DNA of 64,000 bases from Paucihalobacter ruber (GCF_006494535.1 NZ_VHIQ01000004.1:62001-126000), one strand, 5' to 3'. Shown: positions 38,901 to 47,824, numbered from the stretch's first letter. Numbers and translations are program-made. Notes: a model not told the origin generated them from the sequence alone.

Positions 38901-39203
38901 ATAGGTGAGTCTTTTGGGTTCTCCGCCTTCTGAAGGCATTACATATACATCTACATTACCGTCGTATTCGGCGGTAAAAGCAATCCATTTTCCATCTGGT
39001 GAGAAATGCGGATTTTGCTCATAACCGTCATTGCTGGTTAGTCTAATGGCATTTCCGCCGTTAATCGATGTTTTCCATAAATCGTTGGCATAAACAAAAA
39101 CAACTTCATCGTTTGAGATGGTTGGCTGTCTTAAAAGCTGTGTGCCCTGCGACACAGAGACTAAACTGTAGCAGGCAAGGATTAAGGTTGTGATAATTTT
39201 CAT
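35967..39203 (-). CDS. S41 family peptidase, tricorn protease homolog
   Basis: 1078 aa exported peptidase (signal peptide MKIITTLILACYSLVSVSQ). N-terminal WD/TolB-like beta-propeller repeats (NPHFSPDGKWIAFTAEYDG, PVWSPKGDKIAWFSDTGG, RPDWSPDGKHLAFTDTDYN), a second propeller, a PDZ-like domain (GIDVKEGDYILAVNGKSF) and a C-terminal S41 catalytic domain. The latter has VIVDERNNGGGSAADY and the nucleophile region NERAGSGGDLLPYMF. This is the order seen in tricorn-type proteases, which trim peptides. First gene of a three-gene run. Confidence 0.95.
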   Translation of the reverse strand: MKIITTLILACYSLVSVSQGTQLLRQPTISNDEVVFVYANDLWKTSINGGNAIRLTSNDGYEQNPHFSPDGKWIAFTAEYDGNVDVYVMPSEGGEPKRLTYHPDGDYVQGWTPNGEILFRSGRDSKPTQTTKFYTVNPKGSFPKVIDLERAAYGDISEDGKYIAYTPIMSWDAEWRNYRGGQAMPIWIVDLKTKELITTPQKDKERHLDPVWLDGDVYYLSERDYTSNIWRFNVKTKTEEQITFHKKFDVKSLDAHNDKIIYEQGGYLHVIDIATKTTKQLDINVAGDLSFSRPRWENVTANNLINGNISPTGKRALFEYRGEIFSIPKKDGSWINLTNSPGSADRYPVWSPKGDKIAWFSDTGGEYQLSIADQNGQNQIQIPLPNPTFYFRPDWSPDGKHLAFTDTDYNIWIVNLETKKVTKADTDRYAHPNRSMNPVWSPDSQWIAYAKQLDSHFKAVFVYNINTNKSHQITDGMADVISPVWDESGDYIYTLGSTNYGLSTGWLDMSSYDPKTVRSLYAIVLSKTGKAPNLPKNDMEAADESEKDKKKDEKDTAVNVKIDVNGILDRVIPLKLEAREYMALAAGPKHKVFVAEQVPNERNLLLHSYDVAEEKATEFAKGVQSMTTSADRKNILLKQNGSWLIVDTKASPKPGDGKLDTNLKMLVDPKAEYHQMFKEGWRFMRDFLYVNNVHGAPWDKVYEWYAPWIDHVRHRTDLNYVIDIMSGEVAIGHSYVSGGDMPNLERVQVGLLGCDYETKNNHYQISKIYGGERWNPNIEAPLGLPGIDVKEGDYILAVNGKSFTAEQNIYHLFEQTAGRTTQITVNSKPNLIDSRVITVKPVSNERGLRTIDWVEGNRRRVDELSKGQLAYVYVPNTSNPGFTSFNRYYFAQQDKKGVIVDERNNGGGSAADYMIDIMSRELFGYFNSRTEGNRPWTTPMAGIWGPKVMLINERAGSGGDLLPYMFKAKNLGPLIGTRTWGGLVGTWDTPPLLDGGRMVAPRGGFYDAYGNWAVEAEGVAPDIEVIQHPKLTSEGRDPQLERGVEEALRLLKENPFQLKPEPAPPIRWKRPAGYDKED

Positions 39204-39359
39204 ATTTTAGTTATTTAGTTATTGGGTATTGAGTTATTAATTTTATGGTTTTAATTTCGTGTTTGACTTAAATGTTAGATAATTTTAAGTGCTTGATTAT
39301 AATAGATTAAAAAAAATTTCTAGATAATTTTTCATTTTCATTTTCTATTTTTTACTTCT

Positions 39360-39412
39360 AATATCTTCCCATTCTCCTCTCTTCTCTCTTTTCTCTTCTC
39401 TCTTCTCTTAGT
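39360..39412. repeat. Polypyrimidine (CT-rich) low-complexity tract
   Basis: The intergenic segment between the S41 and ggt genes contains about 45 bases that are almost only C and T on the plus strand (repeats of TCTCTTCTCTTT type). Read as the minus strand it is a GA-rich tract just after the ggt stop codon, within the 216-bp gap before the S41 gene start. No hairpin is visible. Confidence 0.7.
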
Positions 39413-39419
39413 TCAGTTT

Positions 39420-41135
39420 CTAAAATCCAACGGCTTTGTCACCACGTCGTTGGTCTGAACCACCTTCAAGAGAGCCGTTTTCTAATATTAAAACACCATT
39501 CACGCTTCCTAAGATAAGATTAGGTTCTTCACTGAGTTTGTAGCCTAGAACCTCTAAATTAGCTTTTAATTTGTCATTGAATTTATCAGATTCCAACCGA
39601 ATTTCATCCGGTAACCATTGATGGTGAAACCTAGGTGCATTCACAGCTTCTTGCATGGTCATATCAAATTCAATCACGTTTAATATTGTTTGTAAAACAG
39701 ATGTAATAATGGTTGACCCACCGGGTGTGCCCAGTGTCATGAATAATGCCCCATCTTTTTCAACAATGGTCGGTGTCATCGAACTGAGCATTCGTTTTTC
39801 GGGCATAATGCTATTAGCTTCGGCGCCAATAAGACCAAACATATTGGGTTCTCCGGGTTTGCTGCTAAAATCGTCCATTTCATTATTTAGAAAAAATCCC
39901 AATTCACTGCTGAATAATTTGCTGCCATAAGCACCATTAAGTGTGGTAGTTACTGCAATGGCATTGCCAAACGGATCAACAATAGAGTAGTGGGTTGTTT
40001 CATCACTTTCATAAATTTGGATATTTCCTTTTTGAACAGATTCTGAAGAAGTGGCCGATTCAAAACTAAAATCGGATATTCTATCTAATAAATAAACATC
40101 ACTTAAAAGATAGTTGGACGGAATTTCTACAAAATCAGGATCACCGAGATAATAATTTCTGTCGGCGTAGGCGCGTCTTTCGGCCTCAACCAGCACTTGA
40201 ATATATTTAAGCGAATTATGATCAAATTCTTTTAAATCGAAATGCTGCAACATTCCCATAATTTGCGCTAAGGTAATGCCACCAGACGATGGCGGTGCCA
40301 TTGAGGTAACGCCGTAATCTTTATACTGAAAAGTGATTGGATCTCGCCAAACGGGCTCGTATCGCTTTAAATCTTCATGTGTTATAATACCGCCTTTTCT
40401 TTGGAGAAATGCAATGAGTGAATCAGCTGTTTCACCTTCATAAAATTCACGTTTTCCGTTGATAACAATGCGCTTAAGTGTGTTAGACAAGGCCATGTTT
40501 TTAAGGGTGTCACCTGTTTTAACCGTTTTATTATAAAGAATGGTTTGACCGTTAACGGCGGTGAACAAGCTGTCCAAGCTATTAAATTGTATTGCTTGGT
40601 CTGACGTAACTACAAAGCCTTTCTGTGCCAGTTCAATAACCGGTTGTAAAATAGTTTTAACATCTAAATTACCGAATTTTTCATGAGCTTCAAAGATGCC
40701 TGCAACAGTTCCGGGCACACCAACCGCCATGGCACCTAGGGTACTTTTTCCCGGTATCACATTACCATTGGCATCTAAGTACATATCTTTTGTGGCTGCT
40801 ATTGGCGCTTTTTCTCGGTAGTCTAAACTGCCTTTAGTGCCATCGGCCAGTCTGTAAACCAAAAAACCGCCACCGCCTAAATTTCCTGCAAATGGGTAGC
40901 ATACCGCCAGTGCCATTTCAGTGGCCATCATGGCATCAAAAGCATTACCGCCTTGTTGCATGATAGCAACTCCTATTTTCGAGGCTTCTTCGCGGGCACT
41001 AACAACCATGGCTTTTTGGGTGATGACGCCGCGTTTGGTTTCTTCTAAAATTTGATGCGCATTCTCTTTTTTACAAGCAACTAGTGTAATTCCCAGTAAA
41101 ATTGTTAAGCCTCCTATTTTTAAAAAATGCCTCAT
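39420..41135 (-). CDS. ggt: Gamma-glutamyltransferase, lipoprotein form
   Basis: Cleaves the gamma-glutamyl bond of glutathione and similar peptides in the periplasm. 571 aa with a lipobox-type signal (LGITLVAC). The precursor is autocleaved before the nucleophile Thr in DETTHYSIVDPFGNAIAVTTTLNG. Other conserved lines: GGNAFDAMMATEMALAVC, GGGGFLVYR, GAMAVGVPGTVAG, MAPPSSGGITLAQIMG and LGTPGGSTIITSVLQ. Its start overlaps the stop of the AcpH-like gene by 4 bp (ATGA), so the two are translationally coupled. Confidence 0.96.
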   Translation of the reverse strand: MRHFLKIGGLTILLGITLVACKKENAHQILEETKRGVITQKAMVVSAREEASKIGVAIMQQGGNAFDAMMATEMALAVCYPFAGNLGGGGFLVYRLADGTKGSLDYREKAPIAATKDMYLDANGNVIPGKSTLGAMAVGVPGTVAGIFEAHEKFGNLDVKTILQPVIELAQKGFVVTSDQAIQFNSLDSLFTAVNGQTILYNKTVKTGDTLKNMALSNTLKRIVINGKREFYEGETADSLIAFLQRKGGIITHEDLKRYEPVWRDPITFQYKDYGVTSMAPPSSGGITLAQIMGMLQHFDLKEFDHNSLKYIQVLVEAERRAYADRNYYLGDPDFVEIPSNYLLSDVYLLDRISDFSFESATSSESVQKGNIQIYESDETTHYSIVDPFGNAIAVTTTLNGAYGSKLFSSELGFFLNNEMDDFSSKPGEPNMFGLIGAEANSIMPEKRMLSSMTPTIVEKDGALFMTLGTPGGSTIITSVLQTILNVIEFDMTMQEAVNAPRFHHQWLPDEIRLESDKFNDKLKANLEVLGYKLSEEPNLILGSVNGVLILENGSLEGGSDQRRGDKAVGF

Positions 41136-41752
41136 AAACCAAAATTAGATTTAAGTTGATAGTTCGAAATGAGTTCGTTCAATTTTATCTGGCTGAATAC
41201 TTTTAAATCTTCAAAAAACAATTTAAAATCAGCTTCAAATGCTTTATAATATAGCTTAAGTTCTGTTACAGCTTCGTTTAATGCGGCTTGCTGTTTGGTT
41301 CGTCGGTGCATACCATTAAAGACTTCTTGAATACCTTCTATGGAGGCATAACTTAGCAACCAATTTTGAGCAACCATAAAGGGTAGAAGTCGCCTAAATT
41401 TTTCAGGTAAAATTTCTTCATGCTTTTGAATCATCTCATAAAAATCATTTACGAATATTTCTAAGGGTAGGTCGTGATATTGAGACCAGTTTTTAGCCAA
41501 AAAATGGTCAAAATAAATATCAATCACAATACCACTGTAATGGCTGTATTTGTAGTGCAACCTCTTTGTACATTGTCTAAATAGGGGATGGGCGTCTGTA
41601 AAAGTATCTATTTCCCGATGATGCAAAATGCCAATCTGCATCGCTTCGGGATAATTGAGATAAGATTTACCATGTATGCCATCGGCCACCAAATTTCCAA
41701 TTTTAATTAAGTTGTTATTGCCCGAAAGGTAAATATGAGACAGAAAATTCAT
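41132..41752 (-). CDS. Acyl carrier protein phosphodiesterase family protein (AcpH-like)
   Basis: 206 aa HD-like phosphodiesterase; E. coli AcpH removes phosphopantetheine from ACP. The conserved N-terminus MNFLSHIYLSGNN, DGIHGKSY, ILHHREIDTFTDAHP (His-His and Asp metal ligands) and the SGIVIDIYFDHFLAKNW line all fit. Whether it acts on ACP in this organism is unproven. Coupled by a 4-bp overlap to ggt. Confidence 0.88.
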   Translation of the reverse strand: MNFLSHIYLSGNNNLIKIGNLVADGIHGKSYLNYPEAMQIGILHHREIDTFTDAHPLFRQCTKRLHYKYSHYSGIVIDIYFDHFLAKNWSQYHDLPLEIFVNDFYEMIQKHEEILPEKFRRLLPFMVAQNWLLSYASIEGIQEVFNGMHRRTKQQAALNEAVTELKLYYKAFEADFKLFFEDLKVFSQIKLNELISNYQLKSNFGL

Positions 41753-41913
41753 TCTATAAAAATAAGTTATTTTGATTAATATTATTGAAGTTTTTGCAGC
41801 TTCGTAAGATTGAAATTTAAAAGAAACGCTCTAATTTTATGATGATCTGTAACTTATATTATGATGTTTTTTCACTTGAATCAATCTTCACGTGGATTTA
41901 CAAAAGATAAGCT

Positions 41914-41921
41914 TAACTTTG
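41914..41921 (+). promoter_or_regulatory. -7 box TAACTTTG, glmM promoter
   Basis: Exact TAnnTTTG match, 36 bp before the glmM ATG, in the 205-bp gap between divergent genes. Confidence 0.5.
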
Positions 41922-41957
41922 CTATCAATTAAGTTATAGAAGATAAAAAATCAATTC

Positions 41958-43346
41958 ATGACACTTATTAAATCAATTTCAGGAATTAGAGGTACCATTG
42001 GAGGTGCCGTTGGCCATAATCTTACACCTATTGACGCGGTTACATTTGCTGCGGCTTATGGCACATGGATAAAAGAACAACGCAATAAAGAAAACTACAG
42101 GGTTGTGGTTGGCAGAGACGCCAGGATTTCAGGTGAAATGATACAGGCTTTAGTGATGCAAACGCTGGTTGGCATGGGAATTCACGTGATTGACTTGGGA
42201 TTATCCACCACGCCAACTGTTGAAATTGCCGTACCTATGGAACATGCCGATGGTGGCATTATTCTAACCGCCAGTCATAATCCAAAACAATGGAATGCAC
42301 TAAAATTACTTAATGCTAAAGGCGAATTTTTAAATGCTGAAGAAGGCGAACGCATTCTTGAGATTGCCTCAGGTAATTCAATCAATTTTGCAGAGGTTGA
42401 TCATTTGGGTAAAATAACCCGAAATGATGCTTATATAGATTTACATATCGATGAAGTACTAAAGCTCAAAACAGTCAATACCGACGACATAAAAAAAGCA
42501 AAATTTAAAGTTGTTGTTGATGGTGTTAATTCTACGGGAGGCATTGCAATTCCATTACTTTTAGAAAGGCTAGGAGTTGAAGCGGTTAAATTATACTGCG
42601 ACCCAACCGGGCATTTTCCTCATAATCCCGAGCCTTTAAAAGAACATTTAACCGATTTGTCTCAAGCTGTTATTAATCATAAAGCCGATTTTGGAATCGT
42701 GGTTGACCCCGATGTAGACCGCTTGGCTTTTATTGATGAAAATGGCGACATGTTTGGTGAAGAATATACACTTGTGGCTTGTGCCGACTATGTTTTAGGA
42801 ATCACTCCCGGGAATACAGTGAGCAATATGAGTTCTACCAGAGCTTTAAAAGATATTACCGAAAAACACGGTGGCAGCTATCAGGCCAGTGCTGTTGGCG
42901 AGGTGAATGTGGTGGCGCTAATGAAACAAACCAATGCGGTTATTGGTGGCGAAGGAAATGGTGGTATTATCTATCCTGAATTGCATTACGGCAGAGATGC
43001 CTTGGTTGGTGTGGCGCTATTCTTGAGTTTGTTAGCCGAAAAACAATTGTCGGTGAGTGCCTTAAAACAAAGCTATCCGCAATACTACATGAGTAAAAAC
43101 AAAATTGAACTCACCGAAGGATTAGATGTCGATGGTATTTTAGAAGCTATTGCCGAACAATACAAAACAGAAGATATTTCAACCATCGATGGTGTTAAAA
43201 TTAACTTTGAAAATAGTTGGGTTCACCTTAGAAAAAGCAATACAGAACCTATTATCAGAATTTATACCGAAGCACCAAGCCAACAACAAGCTGATGATTT
43301 GGCAGAACAAATAATTGCAAAGATCAAAGCCGTAGCAAATATTTAA
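41958..43346 (+). CDS. glmM: Phosphoglucosamine mutase
   Basis: Isomerises glucosamine-6-phosphate to glucosamine-1-phosphate for UDP-GlcNAc synthesis. 462 aa. Phosphohexomutase motifs in order: SGIRGTIGG at the N-terminus, the phosphoserine loop TASHNPKQWNALK, the metal loop VDPDVDRLAFIDENG, the sugar loop GGEGNGGIIYPELHYGRDA and the phosphate-binding RKSNTEPIIRIYTEA. The glmM/phosphomannomutase boundary is hard to draw from sequence in Bacteroidota, so the exact substrate has some doubt. Confidence 0.9.
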   Translation: MTLIKSISGIRGTIGGAVGHNLTPIDAVTFAAAYGTWIKEQRNKENYRVVVGRDARISGEMIQALVMQTLVGMGIHVIDLGLSTTPTVEIAVPMEHADGGIILTASHNPKQWNALKLLNAKGEFLNAEEGERILEIASGNSINFAEVDHLGKITRNDAYIDLHIDEVLKLKTVNTDDIKKAKFKVVVDGVNSTGGIAIPLLLERLGVEAVKLYCDPTGHFPHNPEPLKEHLTDLSQAVINHKADFGIVVDPDVDRLAFIDENGDMFGEEYTLVACADYVLGITPGNTVSNMSSTRALKDITEKHGGSYQASAVGEVNVVALMKQTNAVIGGEGNGGIIYPELHYGRDALVGVALFLSLLAEKQLSVSALKQSYPQYYMSKNKIELTEGLDVDGILEAIAEQYKTEDISTIDGVKINFENSWVHLRKSNTEPIIRIYTEAPSQQQADDLAEQIIAKIKAVANI

Positions 43347-43354
43347 TAACTTTG
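43347..43354 (+). promoter_or_regulatory. -7 box TAACTTTG upstream of the class V aminotransferase
   Basis: Exact TAnnTTTG match starting at the base after the glmM stop codon, 15 bp before the ATG at 43370. It supports that ATG over the upstream TTG at 43361. Confidence 0.5.
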
Positions 43355-43369
43355 TAAAAATTGCCAACT

Positions 43370-44875
43370 ATGAAGTCTGTTATTGACGCTCCGCCACTTT
43401 CAAGAGAACTGGAAACCTATTTTTCAAAGTTCAGGAAGCATATTGTTGGTATTGATCAAACCTTTACTTCTCCTTATGGCAAAATGCCTATTGTTTATAC
43501 AGACTGGACAGCTTCTGGCAGACTGTACCGTCCTATTGAAGAAAAACTCTTAAACCAATTTGGTCCGTTTGTGGCAAATACCCATACCGAAACTACCGTT
43601 TCCGGAACGGCCATGACCCGCGCATATCACAAAGCAAAACATATTATAAAGAAACATGTCAACGCCAGTGAAGATGACGTTTTAATTGTATCGGGTAGTG
43701 GAATGACCACAGTGGTCAACAAATTCCAGCGAATTTTAGGTTTAAAAATTCCTGAAAATTTAAAAGCCTTCACCAATGTACCTGATGAGTTAAAGCCGGT
43801 TGTGTTTGTGTCTCACATGGAACACCATTCCAACCATACGTCATGGTTAGAAACTATGGCAACGGTTGAGGTGATTCCCCCGGGAAAGGAAGGTTTGTTC
43901 AGTTTAAGAAATCTTCAAAAGTTATTGGAGCAATACAAAAGCCGTCCGCTAAAAATTGCAGCTGTTATTGCAGGTTCCAACGTGACGGGCATAGAAACAC
44001 CTTATTACGACATTGCCAGATTAATCCACCGCTACAATGGCGTGTGTTTTGTGGATTTTGCCTGTTCAGCACCTTATGTCAACATCAATATGCATCCTGA
44101 AGATGAAGAAGCGTATTTAGATGCGGTTTACTTTTCGCCTCACAAATTTTTAGGTGGCCCCGGAACTAGCGGCGTTTTGGTGTTCAATAAAAAATTGTAC
44201 AAGAATATGATTCCCGATTGTCCGGGTGGTGGTACCGTTAGCTGGACCAATCCTTGGGGTGAACATAAATATATTGATAATATAGAAGAACGCGAAGATG
44301 GTGGCACACCAGGTTTTTTACAAACTATTAAAACAGCACTTGCTATTAATTTAAAAGAGCAAATGGGTGTTGATAACATCTTAAAACGCGAACACGAATT
44401 GGTTAACTACTGTTTTAAAAGGTTAAAACCATACAAAAATATTCATATTCTCGCAGACCAGCATGAGGATAGGTTAGGAGTTATTTCGTTTTACATAGAT
44501 GATTTACATTACAATTTAGGCGTGAAATTGCTCAATGATAAATTTGGTATTCAAACCCGAGGTGGTTGTAGTTGTGCCGGTACCTATGGTCATTATCTGT
44601 TACATGTTGATTACGACACCTCTCACGAACTTACCAACGAAATTACCATTGGCGATTTGGTTAGAAAGCCGGGTTGGATTAGGATGTCTATCCATCCAAC
44701 AACTACCAATGCTGAAATTGAATTTGTTTGTAATGCCATTATTGAATTATCAAAACATCATCAAGTTTGGAAAGAAGACTATCATTATGATAGAGAAAGT
44801 AATGAGTTTATTTTTAAAAATTACCACCCTTTGAGGAAATCAGATAATGACGTTGAAAGCTGGTTTGACCTTTAA
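43370..44875 (+). CDS. Class V aminotransferase-fold PLP enzyme (cysteine desulfurase-like)
   Basis: 501 aa. I start at the ATG at 43370 (MKSVIDAPPLSRELE). PLP-enzyme landmarks: VSGSGMTTVVNKFQ (phosphate cradle), VFVSHMEHHSNHTSWLE (ring-stacking His), VDFACSAPYVNINMHP (Asp to the pyridine N), and Lys in YFSPHKFLGGPGTSG. A cysteine-bearing loop RGGCSCAGTYG resembles the catalytic loop of cysteine desulfurases. It is longer than SufS or IscS by about 90 residues. Desulfurase activity is possible but not established, and no suf genes are adjacent. Confidence 0.88.
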   Translation: MKSVIDAPPLSRELETYFSKFRKHIVGIDQTFTSPYGKMPIVYTDWTASGRLYRPIEEKLLNQFGPFVANTHTETTVSGTAMTRAYHKAKHIIKKHVNASEDDVLIVSGSGMTTVVNKFQRILGLKIPENLKAFTNVPDELKPVVFVSHMEHHSNHTSWLETMATVEVIPPGKEGLFSLRNLQKLLEQYKSRPLKIAAVIAGSNVTGIETPYYDIARLIHRYNGVCFVDFACSAPYVNINMHPEDEEAYLDAVYFSPHKFLGGPGTSGVLVFNKKLYKNMIPDCPGGGTVSWTNPWGEHKYIDNIEEREDGGTPGFLQTIKTALAINLKEQMGVDNILKREHELVNYCFKRLKPYKNIHILADQHEDRLGVISFYIDDLHYNLGVKLLNDKFGIQTRGGCSCAGTYGHYLLHVDYDTSHELTNEITIGDLVRKPGWIRMSIHPTTTNAEIEFVCNAIIELSKHHQVWKEDYHYDRESNEFIFKNYHPLRKSDNDVESWFDL

Positions 44876-44881
44876 ATAACA

Positions 44882-45772
44882 TTATTTAAATTCTGTCGGA
44901 ACTTTATCTCTGTGTTTCCAGCGCTTGTGCGTCCATAAATAGTATTCAGGAGCTTCCTTGATTTGTTGTTCTACCAATTTTAAAAAGGTATCGGTGATTT
45001 CGTAGTCTTTAAAATTATTTGGGGTATCGGTTATTTTTTTAAAAGTGGTTTCGTAATAACCTCGTTTTATTCGTTTTACGTCGAAAAACACCACGCTCAT
45101 ATCATATTTTTTAGCAATCACTTCGGCTCCAACATGAACCGGTACTTTAATACCCATAAAATCTTGCCAGTGAAAGGCTTTATTGGCTTTTGGTGATTGG
45201 TCTGAGGCAAACCCTGTAATACTTAATTCGCCGTTAGCCTGAGACTCTGCCAAAATCTTAAAGGCTTCCTTCGTGGTAATTAAAAAAGTGTCATGTTTGG
45301 CACGAATACGCTTGGCCAGTTTATCGAAATAGTTATTCGCTAATTGTTTGTATATGGCAAACCCCTTGTGGGTTATGTAATGCTGAAGGATGAAAATCCA
45401 TTCCCAACTTCCGTAATGGCCACACATTAAGACAATACTTCTTTCATGATTTTCAATTTCGTTGATGACTTCGATGTTTGAAAATTTATAGCGTTCAATT
45501 AGTTCTGCTTTTGAAATAGTCATTGATTTAATGGCTTCCAAAATCATATCGCATAAATGATGATAGAATTTAGACATAATAGCCTTTAATTCTTTGTCAG
45601 ACTTTTCAGGAAATACCAGTTTAAGATTTTGTTTAACAGTTTTAGTTCGGTAGCCAAAAACCTTGTAAATAAAAAAATAAAGCAGGTCAGAAAATGCATA
45701 TAGCAATCTGAATGGCAGTATAGAAACCAGCCATAAAATAGGATACACTATGAGGTAAGCAATAAGTTGCAT
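44882..45772 (-). CDS. Lysophospholipid/lipid A acyltransferase family protein (LpxL-like)
   Basis: 296 aa inner-membrane acyltransferase of the HtrB/LpxL family that adds a secondary acyl chain to lipid A. An N-terminal membrane anchor (about 1-25) precedes the HX4D/E active site in VLMCGHYGSWEWIF. Other family lines: RAKHDTFLITTKEA, ITGFASDQSPKANKAFHWQDFMG and a tail with YYLWTHKRWKHRD. Transcribed towards the aminotransferase gene and divergent from the rhomboid gene (57-bp gap). Confidence 0.92.
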   Translation of the reverse strand: MQLIAYLIVYPILWLVSILPFRLLYAFSDLLYFFIYKVFGYRTKTVKQNLKLVFPEKSDKELKAIMSKFYHHLCDMILEAIKSMTISKAELIERYKFSNIEVINEIENHERSIVLMCGHYGSWEWIFILQHYITHKGFAIYKQLANNYFDKLAKRIRAKHDTFLITTKEAFKILAESQANGELSITGFASDQSPKANKAFHWQDFMGIKVPVHVGAEVIAKKYDMSVVFFDVKRIKRGYYETTFKKITDTPNNFKDYEITDTFLKLVEQQIKEAPEYYLWTHKRWKHRDKVPTEFK

Positions 45773-45829
45773 AGAATGGTTACATTTGCGCTGTAAAGAT
45801 ATAATTTAAACTTTCAATACAGGTTTTTT

Positions 45830-46480
45830 ATGGCAAGTTTCAGTTTTATAACTATTATCATCATTGCGGCTAACGTTATCATTACCTATAAAGGTTTAGG
45901 CGACCTTAATTTTTTTGATCGTTATAAATTTCACATTGGTTCCATTAAAGGTGGTGATAAATTTAGAATGTTCAGTTCGGGATTTTTGCATGTTAATACA
46001 TTGCATTTATTTTTTAATATGTTCACGCTTTATTTTTTTGCTCCTGTAGTGATAGCCTATTTGGGCGATTTTAGATTTATCATTATTTATATTGTAAGCT
46101 TAATTTTAGGTAGTTTGTTGAGTTATTATTTTCATAAAGATGAATATAACTACACGGCTGTTGGTGCCAGCGGTGCGATAACGGGCGTGCTTTACTCGGC
46201 CATACTATTGAGACCCGATATGAGTTTGTATTTCTTTTTAATACCCATTCCAATTCCCGCTTATGTATTTGGAATAGGTTATTTACTGTATTCTATTTAC
46301 GGTATAAAAAAGAGTATTGGAAATATTGGTCACGACGCTCATTTTGGTGGCGCTGTAGGTGGTTATGTTGCCACATTGTTGATGTTCCCAATTTTATTGC
46401 AAACCAATTTACTGATGGTGCTTTTATTAGCTTTGCCTATTGGTATTTTATTCTTTATGCATAAAACCGGTAAGCTCTAA
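45830..46480 (+). CDS. Rhomboid family intramembrane serine protease
   Basis: 216 aa with six hydrophobic segments. Catalytic Ser in GASGAITGVLY (TM4) and His in HDAHFGGAVGGYVA (TM6), which form the rhomboid dyad. The L1 loop line RMFSSGFLHVNTLHLFFNMFTLY contains the conserved HxxxN-type helix. Substrate unknown. A hairpin (46484-46511) follows the stop codon. Confidence 0.92.
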   Translation: MASFSFITIIIIAANVIITYKGLGDLNFFDRYKFHIGSIKGGDKFRMFSSGFLHVNTLHLFFNMFTLYFFAPVVIAYLGDFRFIIIYIVSLILGSLLSYYFHKDEYNYTAVGASGAITGVLYSAILLRPDMSLYFFLIPIPIPAYVFGIGYLLYSIYGIKKSIGNIGHDAHFGGAVGGYVATLLMFPILLQTNLLMVLLLALPIGILFFMHKTGKL

Positions 46481-46483
46481 AAA

Positions 46484-46511
46484 AAAGCTGCCAGATTTAT
46501 CTAACAGCTTT
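46484..46511. terminator. Probable terminator between rhomboid and TlpA-like genes
   Basis: AAAGCTG (46484-46490) pairs with CAGCTTT (46505-46511); inside, AGAT/ATCT can add four more pairs. An A run precedes it on the plus strand (a T run for the convergent minus-strand gene). Weaker than the other terminators here. Confidence 0.6.
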
Positions 46512-46533
46512 ATAATGTAACACTTTAAATTGC

Positions 46534-47685
46534 TTAGTTTAATAATTCGGCAATTTTTCTTTCTAATGCTATACCTCTTAAATTTTTCGCTATAATGGTA
46601 CCTTCTTCGTCAATAATGAAAGTAGCAGGAATGGCATTAATATCGTACATTTTTGCAACCGGGTCATTAAAATATTGCAAACTAGAAACATGGTGCCAGG
46701 TTAATTGATCGTCTTCAACAGCCTTAAGCCAGGCGGCTTTTGCATCGGGTTGAGTTGGTGTACCATCTAATGAAATGCCAATAATTTCTAATCCTTTATC
46801 GTGAAATTGCTCATATACTTTAACTACGTTTGGATTCTCTCGTCTGCATGGTCCGCACCAGGCCGCCCAGAAATCAATAATGGTTACCTTTCCCTTGATG
46901 TCGTATAAAGAAACGGGCTTACCATTTGGATCGGGAGCGGTAAAATCGGGAGCTTTTTGGCCGATGGCTAAGCGTTGAGATTTTTCTTGAAATTCGCGTA
47001 CTTGGTCCATTTTGGTTTGTACGTTCTTTCCGTATTCACTGTTTTTAAGTTCGTTCGATAAACTATTAAAGGCATTTTGATAAAGTTCCAGATCAACATC
47101 TCTCAAATTGGTTTGGGCATCAACAATAAACAAACTTACATAGCTGTCGGGATGTGATTTTACAAAGTCGGCCGCAAAATTTGTGTTGTTATCTACAGCT
47201 TTGTTTAATTCTTCGTTATAATATTCAATATTAGGTTGGTCTTTTAAAAATTTAGCTTCGTCAAGTTTTACACTCAAGGATTGCACATCCATTTGAGCTT
47301 TGTTTCTACCTTCGATAAATGCCACATAGTCATCGTGACTTTTAGAACCTTTTACTTCAGATTTTGCAATATTTTGTTTGTTAATATCTATACTTACAAC
47401 GGCATTTTCAAGTATGATTGGAAGGTTACCTGTAACGCTGTTGACCTTGATGTAAAGCATTTCGGGATTTTCTAATTTTCCTTCAAATTTAAATTTTCCA
47501 TCCATTACAATGGCGGTATCTTTATCAACTGGTCTTCCTTGTTCATTTGAAGTTTGTAGAAAAACTCTTATGCCATTGTAAACGTCTGTTGCTGTACCAT
47601 TTATAACGTATCCTTCGGGTTTTGGTTCTTCTTTGCAAGAAAACAGACTTAAAACAACAAGACTGATAATAAAAATTTGTTTCAT
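46534..47685 (-). CDS. TlpA family disulfide reductase with N-terminal DUF4369-like domain, lipoprotein
   Basis: 383 aa. The signal peptide ends in VLSLFSC, so it is a lipoprotein. Residues about 25-130 form the DUF4369-like beta domain (GYVINGTATDVYNG), followed by a helical linker, and from about 240 a thioredoxin domain with the active site FWAAWCGPCRRENPNV (CxxC) and cis-Pro in INAIPATFIIDEEG. Likely a periplasmic thiol-disulfide oxidoreductase; its partner is unknown. Own promoter box TATATTTG at 47711-47718. Confidence 0.92.
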   Translation of the reverse strand: MKQIFIISLVVLSLFSCKEEPKPEGYVINGTATDVYNGIRVFLQTSNEQGRPVDKDTAIVMDGKFKFEGKLENPEMLYIKVNSVTGNLPIILENAVVSIDINKQNIAKSEVKGSKSHDDYVAFIEGRNKAQMDVQSLSVKLDEAKFLKDQPNIEYYNEELNKAVDNNTNFAADFVKSHPDSYVSLFIVDAQTNLRDVDLELYQNAFNSLSNELKNSEYGKNVQTKMDQVREFQEKSQRLAIGQKAPDFTAPDPNGKPVSLYDIKGKVTIIDFWAAWCGPCRRENPNVVKVYEQFHDKGLEIIGISLDGTPTQPDAKAAWLKAVEDDQLTWHHVSSLQYFNDPVAKMYDINAIPATFIIDEEGTIIAKNLRGIALERKIAELLN

Positions 47686-47710
47686 AATTGTGATCGCTTT
47701 TTAGGTTGTG

Positions 47711-47718
47711 CAAATATA
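47711..47718 (-). promoter_or_regulatory. -7 box TATATTTG, promoter of the TlpA-like gene
   Basis: Exact TAnnTTTG on the minus strand, 25 bp before the ATG at 47685. Confidence 0.5.
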
Positions 47719-47800
47719 CATAACTCGAACATAATGCTCTTTAAAATGCTGTTAAAGGCATGTTCTGATAACAAAATTAAATCTATCCTTAATTTTGCCA

Positions 47801-47808
47801 TACTTTTG
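47801..47808 (+). promoter_or_regulatory. -7 box TACTTTTG, mnmE promoter
   Basis: Exact TAnnTTTG match, 16 bp before the ATG at 47825. It excludes the longer frame that would start at 47795. Confidence 0.55.
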
Positions 47809-47824
47809 TAAAAAAATAAAACCT

